A DNA stretch of 64,000 nucleotides from Prochlorococcus sp. AG-355-M18 (GCA_003280725.1 QCED01000001.1:1-64000), one strand, 5' to 3'; positions 20,231 to 29,829 are shown, counted from the first letter of the stretch. Translations and numbers: made by a program. The notes: generated by a model from the sequence alone, not told the origin.

Positions 20231-21610
20231 ATGTCTAGCAAATTGTCGACTTTTATTTGTCAAAATTGCGGAACTGAAACTTCTCAATACTTTGGGAAAT
20301 GCCTTAATTGCAACTCATGGAATTCGATTGTAGAAGAAATTAAAAGCAAGAGATCTAAACATCAAGATATTAAAACGAATAAAAAATCTATTGCTTTTAA
20401 TGAAATTTCATCAAAAAAAATATCAAGATTTACAAGTGGTTTTGGAGAATTTGATCGAGTTCTTGGAGGTGGAATAGTACCTGGATCTGTTATCTTACTT
20501 GGAGGAGAACCAGGGATAGGTAAAAGCACAATAGTGCTTCAAGCGGCAGGAAAAATATCTCTCAATGAGAAGGTTTTATACATAACTGCAGAAGAATCCT
20601 TAGAACAAGTCAAAATTAGATGGGAAAGATTAAATCAAAACAGTATTGATTTAAAAATTTTTGCAGAAACGAATTTATCCCTAATTATTAAAGAGATCAA
20701 ACGTGTTAATCCAAGTTGCGCAATTATTGATAGTATTCAAGCCATCAATAATCATGAAATGGAAAGTTCACCAGGATCAGTTTCTCAAGTAAGAGCATGT
20801 TCGTCTGAGTTGCAAAATCTAGCCAAAGAAAATAATATTGCACTTTTCATAATTGGTCATGTAACAAAAGATGGTTCTTTAGCTGGCCCTAAAACTCTTG
20901 AGCATTTAGTTGATACAGTAATAAACTTTGAAGGAGATAATATTTCATCTCATCGATTATTAAGAAGTATAAAAAATCGATTTGGATCGACCTTTGAAAT
21001 TGGAATTTTTGAAATGCTGGAAGAGGGTTTACGAGAGATAAAAAATCCAAGTTCAATTTTTACAAATAAAGAAAATATTTCAGGTGTAACAACTACAATT
21101 ACAAATGAAGGCACTCGACCAATAGCAGTTGATATTCAAGCACTAGTAAATAAAACTTTCTACAGTAACCCAAGACGAACTACAACTGGAATTAGCATAA
21201 ATAGATTGCATCAAATCCTTGCTGTTATTGAAAAACACATAGGGATAAAATTATCTGAATTTGATTGTTATATAGCTACTGGTGGAGGTTTTGAGATTAA
21301 TGATCCCTCATCTGACTTAGCTGTAGCAATATCAATCTTATCAAGTTTGAAAAATATTCCTCCTTTGCCTAGTACCTTATTTATTGGGGAATTGGGTTTG
21401 AGCGGTCAAGTAAGAAAATCGAATAACCTTCGTACAAAGATAGAAGAAGCTGTAAGACTAGGGATCAAAAATATCGTAGTGTCAAAATTAGAGGAGGAAC
21501 TAAATAATAATTTTCAAAATTTAATAAATATTAAAGAGATATCTAATATAAAAGAAGCAGTTGATTATTCTTTAATCAAAATAAAAAAATCAAAGGTACA
21601 TATCAATTGA
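20231..21610 (+). CDS. radA: DNA repair protein RadA
   Basis: RadA is a DnaB-like helicase that promotes branch migration in recombination. The N-terminal zinc finger is [20 protein letters not shown] (CxxC...CxxC). Walker A is [10 protein letters not shown] near residue 94, the RadA signature is SIKNRFGST near residue 250, and the C-terminal Lon-like domain ends with [12 protein letters not shown]. The 459-residue length is normal. Its 3' end overlaps that of the convergent ycf3 by 21 bases. Confidence 0.96.
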   Translation: MSSKLSTFICQNCGTETSQYFGKCLNCNSWNSIVEEIKSKRSKHQDIKTNKKSIAFNEISSKKISRFTSGFGEFDRVLGGGIVPGSVILLGGEPGIGKSTIVLQAAGKISLNEKVLYITAEESLEQVKIRWERLNQNSIDLKIFAETNLSLIIKEIKRVNPSCAIIDSIQAINNHEMESSPGSVSQVRACSSELQNLAKENNIALFIIGHVTKDGSLAGPKTLEHLVDTVINFEGDNISSHRLLRSIKNRFGSTFEIGIFEMLEEGLREIKNPSSIFTNKENISGVTTTITNEGTRPIAVDIQALVNKTFYSNPRRTTTGISINRLHQILAVIEKHIGIKLSEFDCYIATGGGFEINDPSSDLAVAISILSSLKNIPPLPSTLFIGELGLSGQVRKSNNLRTKIEEAVRLGIKNIVVSKLEEELNNNFQNLINIKEISNIKEAVDYSLIKIKKSKVHIN

Positions 21611-22111
21611 GCTCCTGCCCGAATTTTTCAACCAATTCTCAATATCTAGATACCCACCTGGATATAGTCTCACTGCTTTAGACCAGACTTCAGCAGCTTT
21701 ATCAAACCAAATATCTCTCTGATCTAAATCACCATTTTGCTCAGCATATCTTCCCCTCTTTTCATAGATTAAACCTATATTTTTCAAGCATGATGGCTGT
21801 TTGGGATTTTCTACTAATGCTTTTTCATAAGTTTCAATAGACAAATCCTCTTCACCATTACTCATATATATAATTGCCATATTTTTTAAAGTCTCACCCC
21901 TATCAATTTTATTTTCTTCAAGCAGTAAACTCTCTTTGTAATACTCTAATGCTTCAGAATAATCTCCATTATTTTGTGCAGCTAAGCCATCTCTATAATA
22001 AATATATGCCTTTTTTTCTTTCTCAGCGATAGGCATTATTTTTACAATAGATTCGGCAATTACAGTAAAAGCTTTATCAATAAAGTTGTCTCTGTTTTGA
22101 TTACTAGGCAC
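21590..22111 (-). CDS. ycf3: Photosystem I assembly protein Ycf3
   Basis: Ycf3 is a TPR chaperone that assembles PSI subunits at the thylakoid. From the GTG at 22111 the protein is 173 residues, the usual Ycf3 length, and begins [20 protein letters not shown] as the family does. The longer open frame to 22207 adds 32 residues with no family match. TPR motifs follow: [20 protein letters not shown] (residues 45-65), [20 protein letters not shown], and [18 protein letters not shown]. It is divergent from the copper ATPase gene. Confidence 0.94.
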   Translation of the reverse strand: MPSNQNRDNFIDKAFTVIAESIVKIMPIAEKEKKAYIYYRDGLAAQNNGDYSEALEYYKESLLLEENKIDRGETLKNMAIIYMSNGEEDLSIETYEKALVENPKQPSCLKNIGLIYEKRGRYAEQNGDLDQRDIWFDKAAEVWSKAVRLYPGGYLDIENWLKNSGRSSIDMYL

Positions 22112-22230
22112 TGCTCTGAATCTAATAAAGTTAATATAGTAATTTAAAAAATAACTATTTAAAAAGTCTATTACATTATTTATTATAATTAAAAAAAAGA
22201 TAAGCATTAATTTGCTTCTATCGTGAAAAT

Positions 22231-24525
22231 ATGGAAAGCATTCAGTTAAACGTCACGGGAATGAAATGCGGGGGGTGTGTTAGTACCGTTGAGAAAATAT
22301 TGAACAATTCTGATGGTATTGAAAATGTTTCTGTTAACTTGCTTACTGAAAGTGCATATTTTGAAATTACCCAGAAACATATAGAAATAGAAACAGTTCT
22401 CGAAAATCTAAAAGAGAATGGTTTCCCATCAAAGATTTACATAAATGATTTTTCAAAAAAAATAAATAAAGCAGAATTAGAAAAAAAAAAGCAGTGGAAT
22501 AATCAATGGAAAAAACTAACTTTTGCCCTATTACTTTTATTATTTTCAGGTTTAGGTCATCTGGCAGAAGGAAGATATATAAATTTTCCAATCTTAGGTA
22601 ATATATTTTTTCACGCTTCATTAGCAACTCTAGCTCTACTATTCCCTGGGAGAGGAATAATTATTAATGGATTGAAATCATTTATTAAGAACCATCCAGA
22701 TATGGATTCTTTAATAGCTCTAGGCGTAATTAGCGCTTATACAACAAGTCTTCTATCCTTAATATTTCCTGCGACTGGTTTTCCTTGTTTTTTTAATGAA
22801 CCAGTTATGCTGTTAGGCTTCATACTCATTGGACGTTTCTTAGAAGAAAGAGCAAGATATCAAACTGGTTCATCTATTGGAGAATTATTAGATCTTCAAC
22901 CTGAAATGGCAAATATCTACACAGAAGATAATCAAATAAAGTCAATAAGAGTAAACACTTTAAGACCTAATCAAGAGATTCAAGTTTTAGCAGGAGACAG
23001 AGTACCTGCTGACTGCATTGTTACTCAAGGTAATTCATATGTTGATGTTTCACATATTACTGGAGAATCCAAACCTATCGAGGTAAAAAAAGGCGAAATT
23101 CTATCTTGCGGGTCTTTAAATCTTAATTCAACTCTTAGACTTAAAGTACAAAAGGTAGGAGGGGATTCTTCTCTTGCAAAACTAGTAAATCTTATTGAGT
23201 CTGTAAACGCTAGAAAACCTAGCATTCAAAGAATTGCTGATGAAATTGCGGGCAAATTTACTTACTTTGTACTGATTTTTGCTTCTTTAACCTTCTTCTT
23301 TTGGTGGAAGGGGGCAAGAAACATTTGGCCAGATTTATTAAGTCATAATCATCAATTCATTACTCACTCAAGCCATACACTTCATAGTTCGCTTGGTAGT
23401 AATGCTGAAAATTTCCTTAGTTTAGCCATTCAATTGTCAATTGCTGTTTTAGTAATAGCTTGTCCTTGTGCATTAGGTTTAGCCACCCCAACTGTAATAA
23501 CTGTCGCATCAGGTAAAGCAGCAAAAAAAGGAGTTTTATTTAAAGGCGGGGACAAAATAGAAATGGCTTCAAAAATTAATTATATTATTTTCGACAAGAC
23601 AGGTACTTTAACAAAAGGCAAGCCTTTCATTGTGGAATATAGAAATAATGATGATCATTCATTTTTATTAAGAATAGCTGCGAGTTTAGAAAAGGAAAGC
23701 AGACATCCAATCGCAGATGCCTTAATTCAAGAGGCAAAAAAACAAAATTTAAGTTTATTTCCAATAAAAAAAATTTTCACTCATTCAGGTCGAGGTATTT
23801 CTGGAGAACTAGAATCAATTGATGGACTTATTAATATTGGAAATATTGAATGGCTACTCAGTAATGGGGTAATTATTGATAGTAATGCAAAAAAAGGTAT
23901 TGAAAATGAAGAGACAAAAACAAACACCATCATTGGAGTTAGTATCAAAGATAAGTTATTAGGCTTTATCTTTCTAGGAGATTTACTCAGAGATGATTCA
24001 ATTAAAACAGTTCAAAATTTAAGAGAGAACAAATTTAAAATTAATATTTTAAGTGGAGATAGGAAACAGATAGTTTTAGCTTTAGCAAAAAAAATGGGCT
24101 TTAAAGAAACGGAAGTCAAATGGGATCTTCTTCCTGAAATGAAGCTAAAGACTATAGAAAATTTAAAAATTAATAATAAAGTAGCAATGATTGGTGATGG
24201 TATTAATGATGTCCCAGCCTTAGCATGTTCAGACTTAGGAATTGCAGTGGGATCAGGGACTCAAATAGCCAAGGCAAATGCAGATGTAGTATTGATGGGA
24301 GATCAACTAAATGGATTACCTTACGCCTTAAATCTTGCAAAAAAAACTATAAAGAAAATAAAGCAAAATCTAACATGGGCTTTTGGTTACAACTTGCTAG
24401 CTATACCTTTAGCCGCGGGCATTTTATTCCCTAAATACGGTATTCTTCTTTCTCCCTCAATAGCAGCATTATTAATGGCTATTAGCTCTATTACAGTTGT
24501 AATTAATGCTTTATCTTTGGATTAA
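22231..24525 (+). CDS. Copper-transporting P1B-type ATPase
   Basis: A 764-residue heavy-metal P-type ATPase. The N-terminal HMA domain carries GMKCGGC (residues 10-16). The transmembrane metal site is [18 protein letters not shown] [14 protein letters not shown], the phosphorylation site is [11 protein letters not shown], the actuator loop is HITGESKP, and the hinge is [14 protein letters not shown]. The CPC motif and the HMA cysteines indicate Cu(I). Cyanobacteria use such pumps (CtaA/PacS) to supply plastocyanin and cytochrome oxidase. Which of the two this is cannot be told. It lies directly before tmk with zero gap. Confidence 0.93.
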   Translation: MESIQLNVTGMKCGGCVSTVEKILNNSDGIENVSVNLLTESAYFEITQKHIEIETVLENLKENGFPSKIYINDFSKKINKAELEKKKQWNNQWKKLTFALLLLLFSGLGHLAEGRYINFPILGNIFFHASLATLALLFPGRGIIINGLKSFIKNHPDMDSLIALGVISAYTTSLLSLIFPATGFPCFFNEPVMLLGFILIGRFLEERARYQTGSSIGELLDLQPEMANIYTEDNQIKSIRVNTLRPNQEIQVLAGDRVPADCIVTQGNSYVDVSHITGESKPIEVKKGEILSCGSLNLNSTLRLKVQKVGGDSSLAKLVNLIESVNARKPSIQRIADEIAGKFTYFVLIFASLTFFFWWKGARNIWPDLLSHNHQFITHSSHTLHSSLGSNAENFLSLAIQLSIAVLVIACPCALGLATPTVITVASGKAAKKGVLFKGGDKIEMASKINYIIFDKTGTLTKGKPFIVEYRNNDDHSFLLRIAASLEKESRHPIADALIQEAKKQNLSLFPIKKIFTHSGRGISGELESIDGLINIGNIEWLLSNGVIIDSNAKKGIENEETKTNTIIGVSIKDKLLGFIFLGDLLRDDSIKTVQNLRENKFKINILSGDRKQIVLALAKKMGFKETEVKWDLLPEMKLKTIENLKINNKVAMIGDGINDVPALACSDLGIAVGSGTQIAKANADVVLMGDQLNGLPYALNLAKKTIKKIKQNLTWAFGYNLLAIPLAAGILFPKYGILLSPSIAALLMAISSITVVINALSLD

Positions 24526-25164
24526 ATGAAAGGGAAATTTATAGTTATTGAGGGAATTGATGGATGTGGTAAAACTACCCAAATAGATGAACTATCTAAA
24601 TGGCTGCCTAACAGCGGCCTAATAAAGAAAGGGTCTAAATTAATCACAACTAGAGAGCCGGGAGGTAGTCTCTTAGGAAAAAAACTTAGAGAACTGATTC
24701 TTGATAATAATGAGAATAACAAGCCTTCATCTCTTGCGGAATTATTGCTTTATTCAGCGGATAGAGCTGAACATGTTTCCAAAATTATTTCACCTGCTTT
24801 AAATAACAATGATTGGGTAATAAGTGATAGATTTTCCGATTCCACACTGGCTTATCAAGGTTATGGAAGAAATATAAATTTAGAGATAATTAAAAATATT
24901 GAATCTATTGTATGTCAAGGAGAGTCTCCTGATCTCACTTTCTTCTTAGAAATTTCTCCAGAAGAGAGCATATTCCGAAGAAAAAATGAAATTCCAGATA
25001 GAATGGAATCAGAAGGTATTAGATTTTTAGAGAGGGTAAATGAAGGATTTAAATTAATTGCCAAGGAAAAAAACTGGAAAGTAATATCTGCTTCACAAAA
25101 CATCAGAACTATATCTAATCAAATAAAAAAGACCTTATTAAATAATTTTTCTAATGATAAATGA
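24526..25164 (+). CDS. tmk: Thymidylate kinase
   Basis: Tmk phosphorylates dTMP to dTDP. The P-loop is [17 protein letters not shown] at the N-terminus, the DR-x motif is [18 protein letters not shown] near residue 100, and the LID-type region is [12 protein letters not shown]. The 212-residue length is normal. The ATG starts immediately after the stop of the copper ATPase, and the 3' end overlaps holB by four bases (ATGA), so the three genes form one transcription unit. Confidence 0.96.
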   Translation: MKGKFIVIEGIDGCGKTTQIDELSKWLPNSGLIKKGSKLITTREPGGSLLGKKLRELILDNNENNKPSSLAELLLYSADRAEHVSKIISPALNNNDWVISDRFSDSTLAYQGYGRNINLEIIKNIESIVCQGESPDLTFFLEISPEESIFRRKNEIPDRMESEGIRFLERVNEGFKLIAKEKNWKVISASQNIRTISNQIKKTLLNNFSNDK

Positions 25165-26120
25165 TTGAGGTTAAAAAAATTATTTTTTTATTTAATGAAG
25201 AAGTTAATAAATATCTTCAAAGCATTATTAAAAAAAAATCATTTGCTAATGGTTATATATTTTATGGTGCTGCAGGAGTAGGAAAAAAACAAACTGCTCT
25301 TCAATTCATAAAAGATATTTTCGAACAATCTTCCCCAATCGGAAATATTGAAGAGAGAATTAAAAACAATAACCATCCTGATTTTTTGATTATCGAACCT
25401 AATTCTATTTTGGAAGCTAAAAGATCAAAAAGTTCTGATTTTGAAAAAACAAAAAAAAGTGCATCAGAAGTTATTAAGATTTCTCAAATACGAAATATCA
25501 AAACCTTTCTAGGTCAAAAATCAATAAACTCAGAAAAAAAAATTGTTTTAATTATTGATGCACACCTACTAAACGAAGCAGCCTCAAATTGCCTTTTAAA
25601 AACCCTAGAAGAACCTAGTAATGGCATTTTTATTTTATTAACATCAAAAATCAACCTTCTTTTAGATACAATCATCTCCAGATGTCAAATCATCAGGTTT
25701 CGATCCTTTTCTAGAAAACAAATACAGTCAATTTTAAAAAATTACTTAGATCCTTCTAAATTTAAAAATACGAAATTAAAATTTGAAGATTTAATAAACT
25801 CAGCTAATGGTTCTCCAGATAAATTAATGATGAATATTGAAATTTGGGATGAATTATCAGATGAAATTACAAGTAAATTAGAATTTCCAATAAAAAGTAG
25901 TCTAGAAATATTAGAAGTTTCTAAATTAATATCTGAGCAATTAGATATTCATCAACAGATTTGTTTAGTTAATTTCATTCAAATTATTTGGTGGCGAAAG
26001 ACAAAAAATATTGATCTAATCAAAAAACTTGAAAAACTTAAAATTCACTTAAGAAGAAACATCCAACCAAGGTTGTCATGGGAAATTACTTTTTTTAAAA
26101 TTTCACTGGAAGATATATGA
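25161..26120 (+). CDS. holB: DNA polymerase III delta' subunit
   Basis: HolB is the delta' subunit of the clamp loader. The 319-residue protein starts four bases inside tmk, the usual tmk-holB arrangement. It has the P-loop-like [14 protein letters not shown] near residue 35. [20 protein letters not shown] (about residue 145) and [14 protein letters not shown] carry the SRC motif, all typical of delta'. The remaining sequence is Lys/Ile/Asn-rich and diverged. It is convergent with rpaA, 3 bases apart. Confidence 0.92.
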   Translation: MIEVKKIIFLFNEEVNKYLQSIIKKKSFANGYIFYGAAGVGKKQTALQFIKDIFEQSSPIGNIEERIKNNNHPDFLIIEPNSILEAKRSKSSDFEKTKKSASEVIKISQIRNIKTFLGQKSINSEKKIVLIIDAHLLNEAASNCLLKTLEEPSNGIFILLTSKINLLLDTIISRCQIIRFRSFSRKQIQSILKNYLDPSKFKNTKLKFEDLINSANGSPDKLMMNIEIWDELSDEITSKLEFPIKSSLEILEVSKLISEQLDIHQQICLVNFIQIIWWRKTKNIDLIKKLEKLKIHLRRNIQPRLSWEITFFKISLEDI

Positions 26121-26123
26121 AAT

Positions 26124-26906
26124 TTAATCTACTACAGAATTTATTAAATCAGGATTTCTCGCTTGAACAAATTCTTGTTTGGCGATTTCAATTTGAGAAC
26201 CAATAGGTAACTCGAGACAATATCCGGCTCCATATACAGTTTTTATATATATTGGCTTACGTGGATCCGGTTCTAGCTTAGTACGCAAGTGTCTAATATG
26301 TACTCTTATAGTTTCAATATCATCGTCAGGTTCATATCCCCATACTTCTTTAAGAATCAATGCTGGGGATACAGTTTGGCCATGCCTTTGTAAAAGGCAA
26401 TGAAGAAGTTCGAATTCAAGATGGGTTAATCTAACAGGAGATTCAAACCAGATAGCTTCAAATCTTTCCGGCACAAGAGTTAGAGGACCATAATTTAAAA
26501 TTTCTTGTTGATTACTAGAATTCAACTGTGCTCTATTGGTTCTCCTTAACAAGGCTTTAATACGAACATGTAATTCCTCTAAATCAAATGGTTTAGTAAT
26601 ATAGTCATCAGCTCCAGAGTTAAAACCAGTAACTTTATCTTTAAGGCCACCTAATGCTGTAATCATTAATATAGGAATGTTTGAAGTTCTTTCGTCTCTT
26701 CTGAGTCGCTGGCATAAAGTTAATCCATCAACACTAGGTAACATTAAATCTAAGAGTATTAAATCTGGTGAGTATTGAAGAGCCAATGCTTGACCTTTGA
26801 TACCATCTTCAGCTTTTTGGACATCAAAACCCGAATGTTCCAAGTGCCTTGCTACCAAATCACGCATATCACGATCATCTTCAATTAAAAGGATTGAAAT
26901 TTTCAT
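26124..26906 (-). CDS. rpaA: Circadian output response regulator RpaA
   Basis: The receiver (residues 4-120) has [14 protein letters not shown], the phospho-Asp in [17 protein letters not shown], and the lysine in [15 protein letters not shown]. The OmpR winged helix has the RpaA-specific block [20 protein letters not shown] followed by [20 protein letters not shown]. These match RpaA, the KaiABC/SasA output regulator of cyanobacteria, which in Prochlorococcus works with the reduced KaiBC timer. The 260-residue length is normal. Its 5' end faces the accessory island, and the promoter must lie in 26907-27270. Confidence 0.93.
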   Translation of the reverse strand: MKISILLIEDDRDMRDLVARHLEHSGFDVQKAEDGIKGQALALQYSPDLILLDLMLPSVDGLTLCQRLRRDERTSNIPILMITALGGLKDKVTGFNSGADDYITKPFDLEELHVRIKALLRRTNRAQLNSSNQQEILNYGPLTLVPERFEAIWFESPVRLTHLEFELLHCLLQRHGQTVSPALILKEVWGYEPDDDIETIRVHIRHLRTKLEPDPRKPIYIKTVYGAGYCLELPIGSQIEIAKQEFVQARNPDLINSVVD

Positions 26907-27272
26907 ATTTATATACTATTAAATTAAAATTAAGTTTTTGTAATAAGATTCTCTCAAGATTCTAGAAAAATTGCTGATTTAATGTAAACAATTTTATCAA
27001 TCAAATAAATTAAATATCTTGTAATAGCATGGTATTAGGAGAAATTTCAAATTTTTTAAAAATCTAAATTTTACAATTTCTTTCGATTTCATTAATTATT
27101 TCTTAATAAATAGCCAAAAAATCGAACGGAATTCAGAATCAAATTTTAAAGAACATGTCTTAAATAGTCATTATGAGATTTCAAACAGTCTTAAACTAAC
27201 TTCATAAATCTGGTCTTTTTCTCAGTGTTGAATTGAAGAATTTTGTCTATATTAAAAAAAATTTAAGTGTTT
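26907..27272. other. Gene-free interval upstream of rpaA
   Basis: These 366 bases are very A+T-rich and hold no convincing ORF on either strand. They must contain the rpaA promoter (minus strand) and that of the small + strand gene at 27273; a TATATT at 27249-27254 is about 20 bases before that gene. I see no tRNA, strong hairpin or repeat here. Confidence 0.5.
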
Positions 27273-27632
27273 ATGAAAAAAAAGTCACTCATCTATTCTG
27301 ATTTGTCGAAAAAACAACTAGAAAATCTTAAAGAATTTTATATTCAAAAAAAAGTTGCATCTATGAGTCATCAAGAACTTAAACAATATGTACTAGAAAT
27401 TATTTCTCATCAGATAAACGATACTATCGGCAAAGAAGAAGAAATGGAAGCATGGAGAGAAATGTCAGATTTTTTTGGGGAGCAATTTGAAATTGTAATC
27501 TTAGAAATGCAAACAAAATATAGTGAAGATAAAAATAATCTTGATACAGAAATAGATCTTCAAAAACAAAGATTAGAATTAATTGAAAGAAATAGCTTGA
27601 CTCAAGAGAAAAAGGATATGTGGGATGAATAA
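27273..27632 (+). CDS. Small acidic protein of unknown function (island gene)
   Basis: A 119-residue protein from the ATG at 27273; an in-frame GTG at 27267 would add two residues. It is charged and probably all-helical: KKQLENLKEFYIQKKVASMS, then YVLEIISHQINDT, EEEMEAWREMSDFFG and a coiled-coil-like C-terminus LDTEIDLQKQRLELIERN. There is no signal peptide or membrane segment. The KEFYIQKKVASMSHQELKQY region resembles short proteins that I associate with marine picocyanobacteria and their phages, but I cannot name a family. It lies between rpaA and the tRNA-linked element. Confidence 0.7.
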   Translation: MKKKSLIYSDLSKKQLENLKEFYIQKKVASMSHQELKQYVLEIISHQINDTIGKEEEMEAWREMSDFFGEQFEIVILEMQTKYSEDKNNLDTEIDLQKQRLELIERNSLTQEKKDMWDE

Positions 27633-28004
27633 AATTTCCTGAAAGAAACAATTTGAATCCCAAACTAATATTAAGTTCACTTTATGGATCTTAAAAATCA
27701 GCTTATGAAGGTATTGTAGTTTATTGCATATAATCTAATAAATGTTCTAAATACTGTTATTAAAAGCTATTGATATAATTGCAAAGTATTAGTAAATTTA
27801 TTACTTTTTACTGTTACAGTATCTGTTCTAAATATTATATAAATTTACTTTCCCTAATATTTTCTTTCAATGGAGTGAATATTTTGGAGTTTTTGTACAC
27901 ATTTTTATTAAATTTTAGAATTTTTAATATTTAAAGTCTCCAAAAAAAAGAGATTATTTATTTGACCTATTTAAATCTGCCAACTTCTAATATCAAATAG
28001 ATAA
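27633..28004. other. Gene-free interval in the island
   Basis: This stretch of about 370 bases is extremely A+T-rich with stops in all frames. I find no gene, RNA or strong hairpin. It looks like decayed sequence and precedes the GATA repeat. Confidence 0.45.
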
Positions 28005-28124
28005 ATGGATAGATAGATAGATAGAAGAAGAACATGGGAAAGATTTCCGCGTTATTCTGAATTAAGTAAAATTATCCAATTTTTGAAATATATTTTTAAA
28101 AAATTTGAAATTGATCTAAGATAA
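28005..28124 (+). pseudogene. Broken micro-ORF with a GATA repeat at its start
   Basis: From the ATG at 28005 the frame runs 39 codons to a TAA at 28122-28124 but has a TAG at codon 4, created by the tandem repeat. Past the stop the frame reads RRRTWERFPRYSELSKIIQF, then LKYIFKKFE, which is protein-like (hydrophobic, charged and Trp/Phe/Tyr-bearing). With one GATA copy the frame would be intact. With four copies the reading frame is the same but interrupted. The identity is unknown, and it may be decay rather than a gene. Confidence 0.3.
28008..28023. repeat. (GATA)4 microsatellite
   Basis: Four perfect GATA units, preceded by a looser GATAAATG. Simple tandem repeats of four bases are rare in compact cyanobacterial genomes and are prone to slippage. 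The first unit directly follows an ATG. Confidence 0.85.
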
Positions 28125-28145
28125 AACTATTCAATGCAATGAACG

Positions 28146-28442
28146 ATAAATTTCAAGAAAAATATTATTATTATTTTCTCTATAGGGATTTCTTCTACTC
28201 AAAATGTCGCTTTTGCATCGGTAGAGACTTTCCTTGAGGGATGGTATTTTGGGAGTTTAGATGCGATATGTTTGACTTACCAATTCGGGGAAGTTTCTGA
28301 AAGCTTAGCAATAGCTCATTTTAAAAGGATATTTAACATGATCGAAAAGGATACGAAATTAAGCAAAAAGACCAAAGATAAATTTTATAGATATGGTAAT
28401 GGTAAACATGATGGAGATTGTAAGAAGTTTTTACCTTATTAG
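28146..28442 (+). pseudogene. Small secreted-protein gene without a normal start codon
   Basis: An open frame of 98 codons ends at a TAG (28440-28442). Read from an ATA at 28146 it gives INFKKNIIIIFSIGISSTQN, then VAFASVETF: a basic start, a hydrophobic core and an AFA-type cleavage site, in other words a classic signal peptide. The mature part is FLEGWYFGSLDAICLTYQFG followed by ESLAIAHFKRIFNMIEK, ending with GDCKKFLPY, and has two Cys. ATA sits exactly where ATG would be expected, and an in-frame TGA lies two codons upstream. Either the start was lost by ATG to ATA, or ATA is used. The family was not recognised. Confidence 0.55.
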
Positions 28443-28505
28443 ATTTTAAAAAGACTCAGATTAGACAAAAATTTTTCAAAAAATTTGAATTTTATACTTC
28501 TTTAA

Positions 28506-28528
28506 TAAAAAAGACCCCTATGGGATCT
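28506..28528 (-). terminator. Rho-independent terminator (probable original tRNA-Asn terminator)
   Basis: On the minus strand AGATCCC, loop ATA, GGGGTCT forms a 7-bp stem with one U-G pair, followed at once by TTTTTT. The hairpin starts 24 bases beyond the att-like tRNA fragment at 28553-28574 in tRNA orientation. No minus-strand gene lies just upstream that would otherwise need it. Confidence 0.65.
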
Positions 28529-28552
28529 ATTGAGTTGGAGTGAACCTTAAAA

Positions 28553-28574
28553 TGAACTCCCCAGGCGAGAATCG
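28553..28574 (-). repeat. att-like direct repeat: degenerate tRNA-Asn 3' end
   Basis: These 22 bases match 30543-30564, the 3' end of tRNA-Asn plus four flanking bases, at 19 of 22 positions and in the same orientation. The only mismatches are A/G, A/G and A/T. A displaced tRNA 3' end at the far edge of an island is the usual footprint of site-specific integration into a tRNA gene. Confidence 0.7.
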
Positions 28575-28636
28575 GGAAAAGGTTTATTGAATTAAGTTGA
28601 ATCCTGCTGAAGTAAGAAAATCGGAAAAATTCTATT

Positions 28637-28657
28637 AATGCCACATAAATGCCACAC
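28637..28657 (+). repeat. Two AATGCCACA direct repeats phased at 11 bp
   Basis: AATGCCACAT (28637-28646) and AATGCCACAC (28648-28657) start 11 bases apart, one helical turn, between the att-like repeat and the alpA-like start. The placement fits integrase arm-type or excisionase binding sites, or an operator for the alpA-like gene. The function is inferred from position. Confidence 0.5.
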
Positions 28658-28671
28658 ATTTAATTCGCATT

Positions 28672-28863
28672 ATGAATTATCAAAAACGACATTTTTTGAG
28701 CATTAAAGAGGTCTCAAATTTAATTGGGATTTCTGTTTCAACTATCAATCGTGGAGTAAAAGAAGGAACTTTTCCTCCAAAACACAAATTATCCGCTCAA
28801 AGAATTGGTTTTCTTCAATATCAAATCGATCGATGGATAGATGGGAAAAGAAGTGATTGGTAA
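28672..28863 (+). CDS. AlpA-family excisionase-like DNA-binding protein
   Basis: A 63-residue protein made of one MerR/AlpA-type winged helix-turn-helix: RHFLSIKEVSNLIGISVSTI (residues 6-25), then NRGVKEGTFPPKHKL, and the final helix QIDRWIDGKRSDW. Such proteins serve as excisionases or directionality factors and regulators in integrative elements and prophages. It is the first gene inside the att-like repeat at 28553. The last 46 bases recur as a separate fragment at 29784-29829. Confidence 0.85.
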   Translation: MNYQKRHFLSIKEVSNLIGISVSTINRGVKEGTFPPKHKLSAQRIGFLQYQIDRWIDGKRSDW

Positions 28864-28918
28864 TGTGCTTTAAAAAATAATTGATTTAATATGATATTGA
28901 TTGTGAAAATAAAAGTCG

Positions 28919-29353
28919 GTGACTGAACCAAAAACTATTTCTGAACTCATGAAACTTGTAATGGAAGAGTCTAAAAAAAGCAACATTAATAATGCAATTA
29001 TTTATTTAAATAAGGCAATAGAAATTAAACCGAATGATGCAAGTTTTTATATAAGTCGAGGTACTTTTAGAGGAACAGAAAACTATGAAGATGCGATTGA
29101 AGATTATACAAAGGCAATAGAAATTGAACCTAATAGTGTTTTTGCTTATCGATTGCGTGGAGATTCAAAGAGTAAATTAGGAGATTATCAAGGAGCAAGT
29201 GATGACTACACAAAGGCAATAGAAATATTTCCTAATAAACCTAATAAAGCATATTTATATAATTATCGTGCAGAAAGCAAGCGTAAATTAGGCGATAAAG
29301 AAGGTGCTGATGAGGATGATAGAAAAGCAGAGAAACTAAAAAATATTTTTTAA
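28919..29353 (+). CDS. TPR-repeat protein
   Basis: A 144-residue protein (GTG start) with three clear tetratricopeptide repeats and part of a fourth. Their consensus cores are NNAIIYLNKAIEIKPND (about residues 23-39), EDAIEDYTKAIEIEPNS (58-74) and QGASDDYTKAIEIFPNK (92-108). At DNA level the 14-base stretch AAGGCAATAGAAAT recurs at 29012, 29111 and 29213, spaced 99 and 102 bases, suggesting recent repeat expansion. There is no signal peptide. It is probably a protein-interaction module. It is 4 bases before the next gene and likely cotranscribed. Confidence 0.85.
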   Translation: MTEPKTISELMKLVMEESKKSNINNAIIYLNKAIEIKPNDASFYISRGTFRGTENYEDAIEDYTKAIEIEPNSVFAYRLRGDSKSKLGDYQGASDDYTKAIEIFPNKPNKAYLYNYRAESKRKLGDKEGADEDDRKAEKLKNIF

Positions 29354-29357
29354 ATTT

Positions 29358-29783
29358 ATGCCAAAAGATTTTCGCAATATTGAATACCATACAAATCAAG
29401 ATGGGGATGGAGTTAGATATTATGCTTGCTCAACATTAAATACCAAAAGGAAAGAGTTGATATTTCATAAAAATAAAGGTGCTATTGTTCAAATGAGATG
29501 GGAAGTAAGTATAGGTGAAGATATTAAAAATCTAAGTGAGAGTTTCAAATTTACTCCGCAATTTGGAGAGTTTGTTGAATATCAAAATTTATTTGATTAC
29601 ATAAATCAAGTATGTCGCAAAGAAAAAATGAATATGAAAATTGTTGATCTCCAAGTTTCCTGGCAGAAAGATTTTGTATTCAAAATAAACCCATTAAATC
29701 TAGAACTAGGACACTTATGGTTATGGGATGAAGGAAGAACAAAGAACTATAAATGGGATAAAAATGAATGGGTAGAATTCTAA
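29358..29783 (+). CDS. Hypothetical protein, island cargo
   Basis: A 141-residue soluble-looking protein rich in aromatic residues (YRYYA-type GVRYYACSTLNTKRKELIF, MRWEVSIGEDI, LGHLWLWDEGRTKNYKWDKN). There is no signal peptide, membrane segment or recognisable motif, and I do not know the family. It starts 4 bases after the TPR gene, so the two may be a functional pair. Its stop directly abuts the alpA fragment at 29784. Confidence 0.7.
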   Translation: MPKDFRNIEYHTNQDGDGVRYYACSTLNTKRKELIFHKNKGAIVQMRWEVSIGEDIKNLSESFKFTPQFGEFVEYQNLFDYINQVCRKEKMNMKIVDLQVSWQKDFVFKINPLNLELGHLWLWDEGRTKNYKWDKNEWVEF

Positions 29784-29829
29784 ATATAAAATCGATCAGT
29801 GGATAGATAGTAAAAGAAGTGATTGGTGA
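29784..29829 (+). pseudogene. 3' fragment of a second alpA-like gene
   Basis: These 46 bases match 28818-28863, the end of the intact alpA-like gene, at 40 of 46 positions. In frame they read YKIDQWIDSKRSDW and stop, against YQIDRWIDGKRSDW in the intact copy. No start or upstream half remains. The fragment joins seamlessly to the preceding gene's stop, so it marks a recombination or deletion junction between related elements. Confidence 0.7.

Noticed and set aside
28591..28612. GTTGAATCCTGCT resembling the T-arm of tRNA-Asn
   Set aside because: The match is short, in the opposite orientation to the tRNA fragment, and no other tRNA part is next to it.
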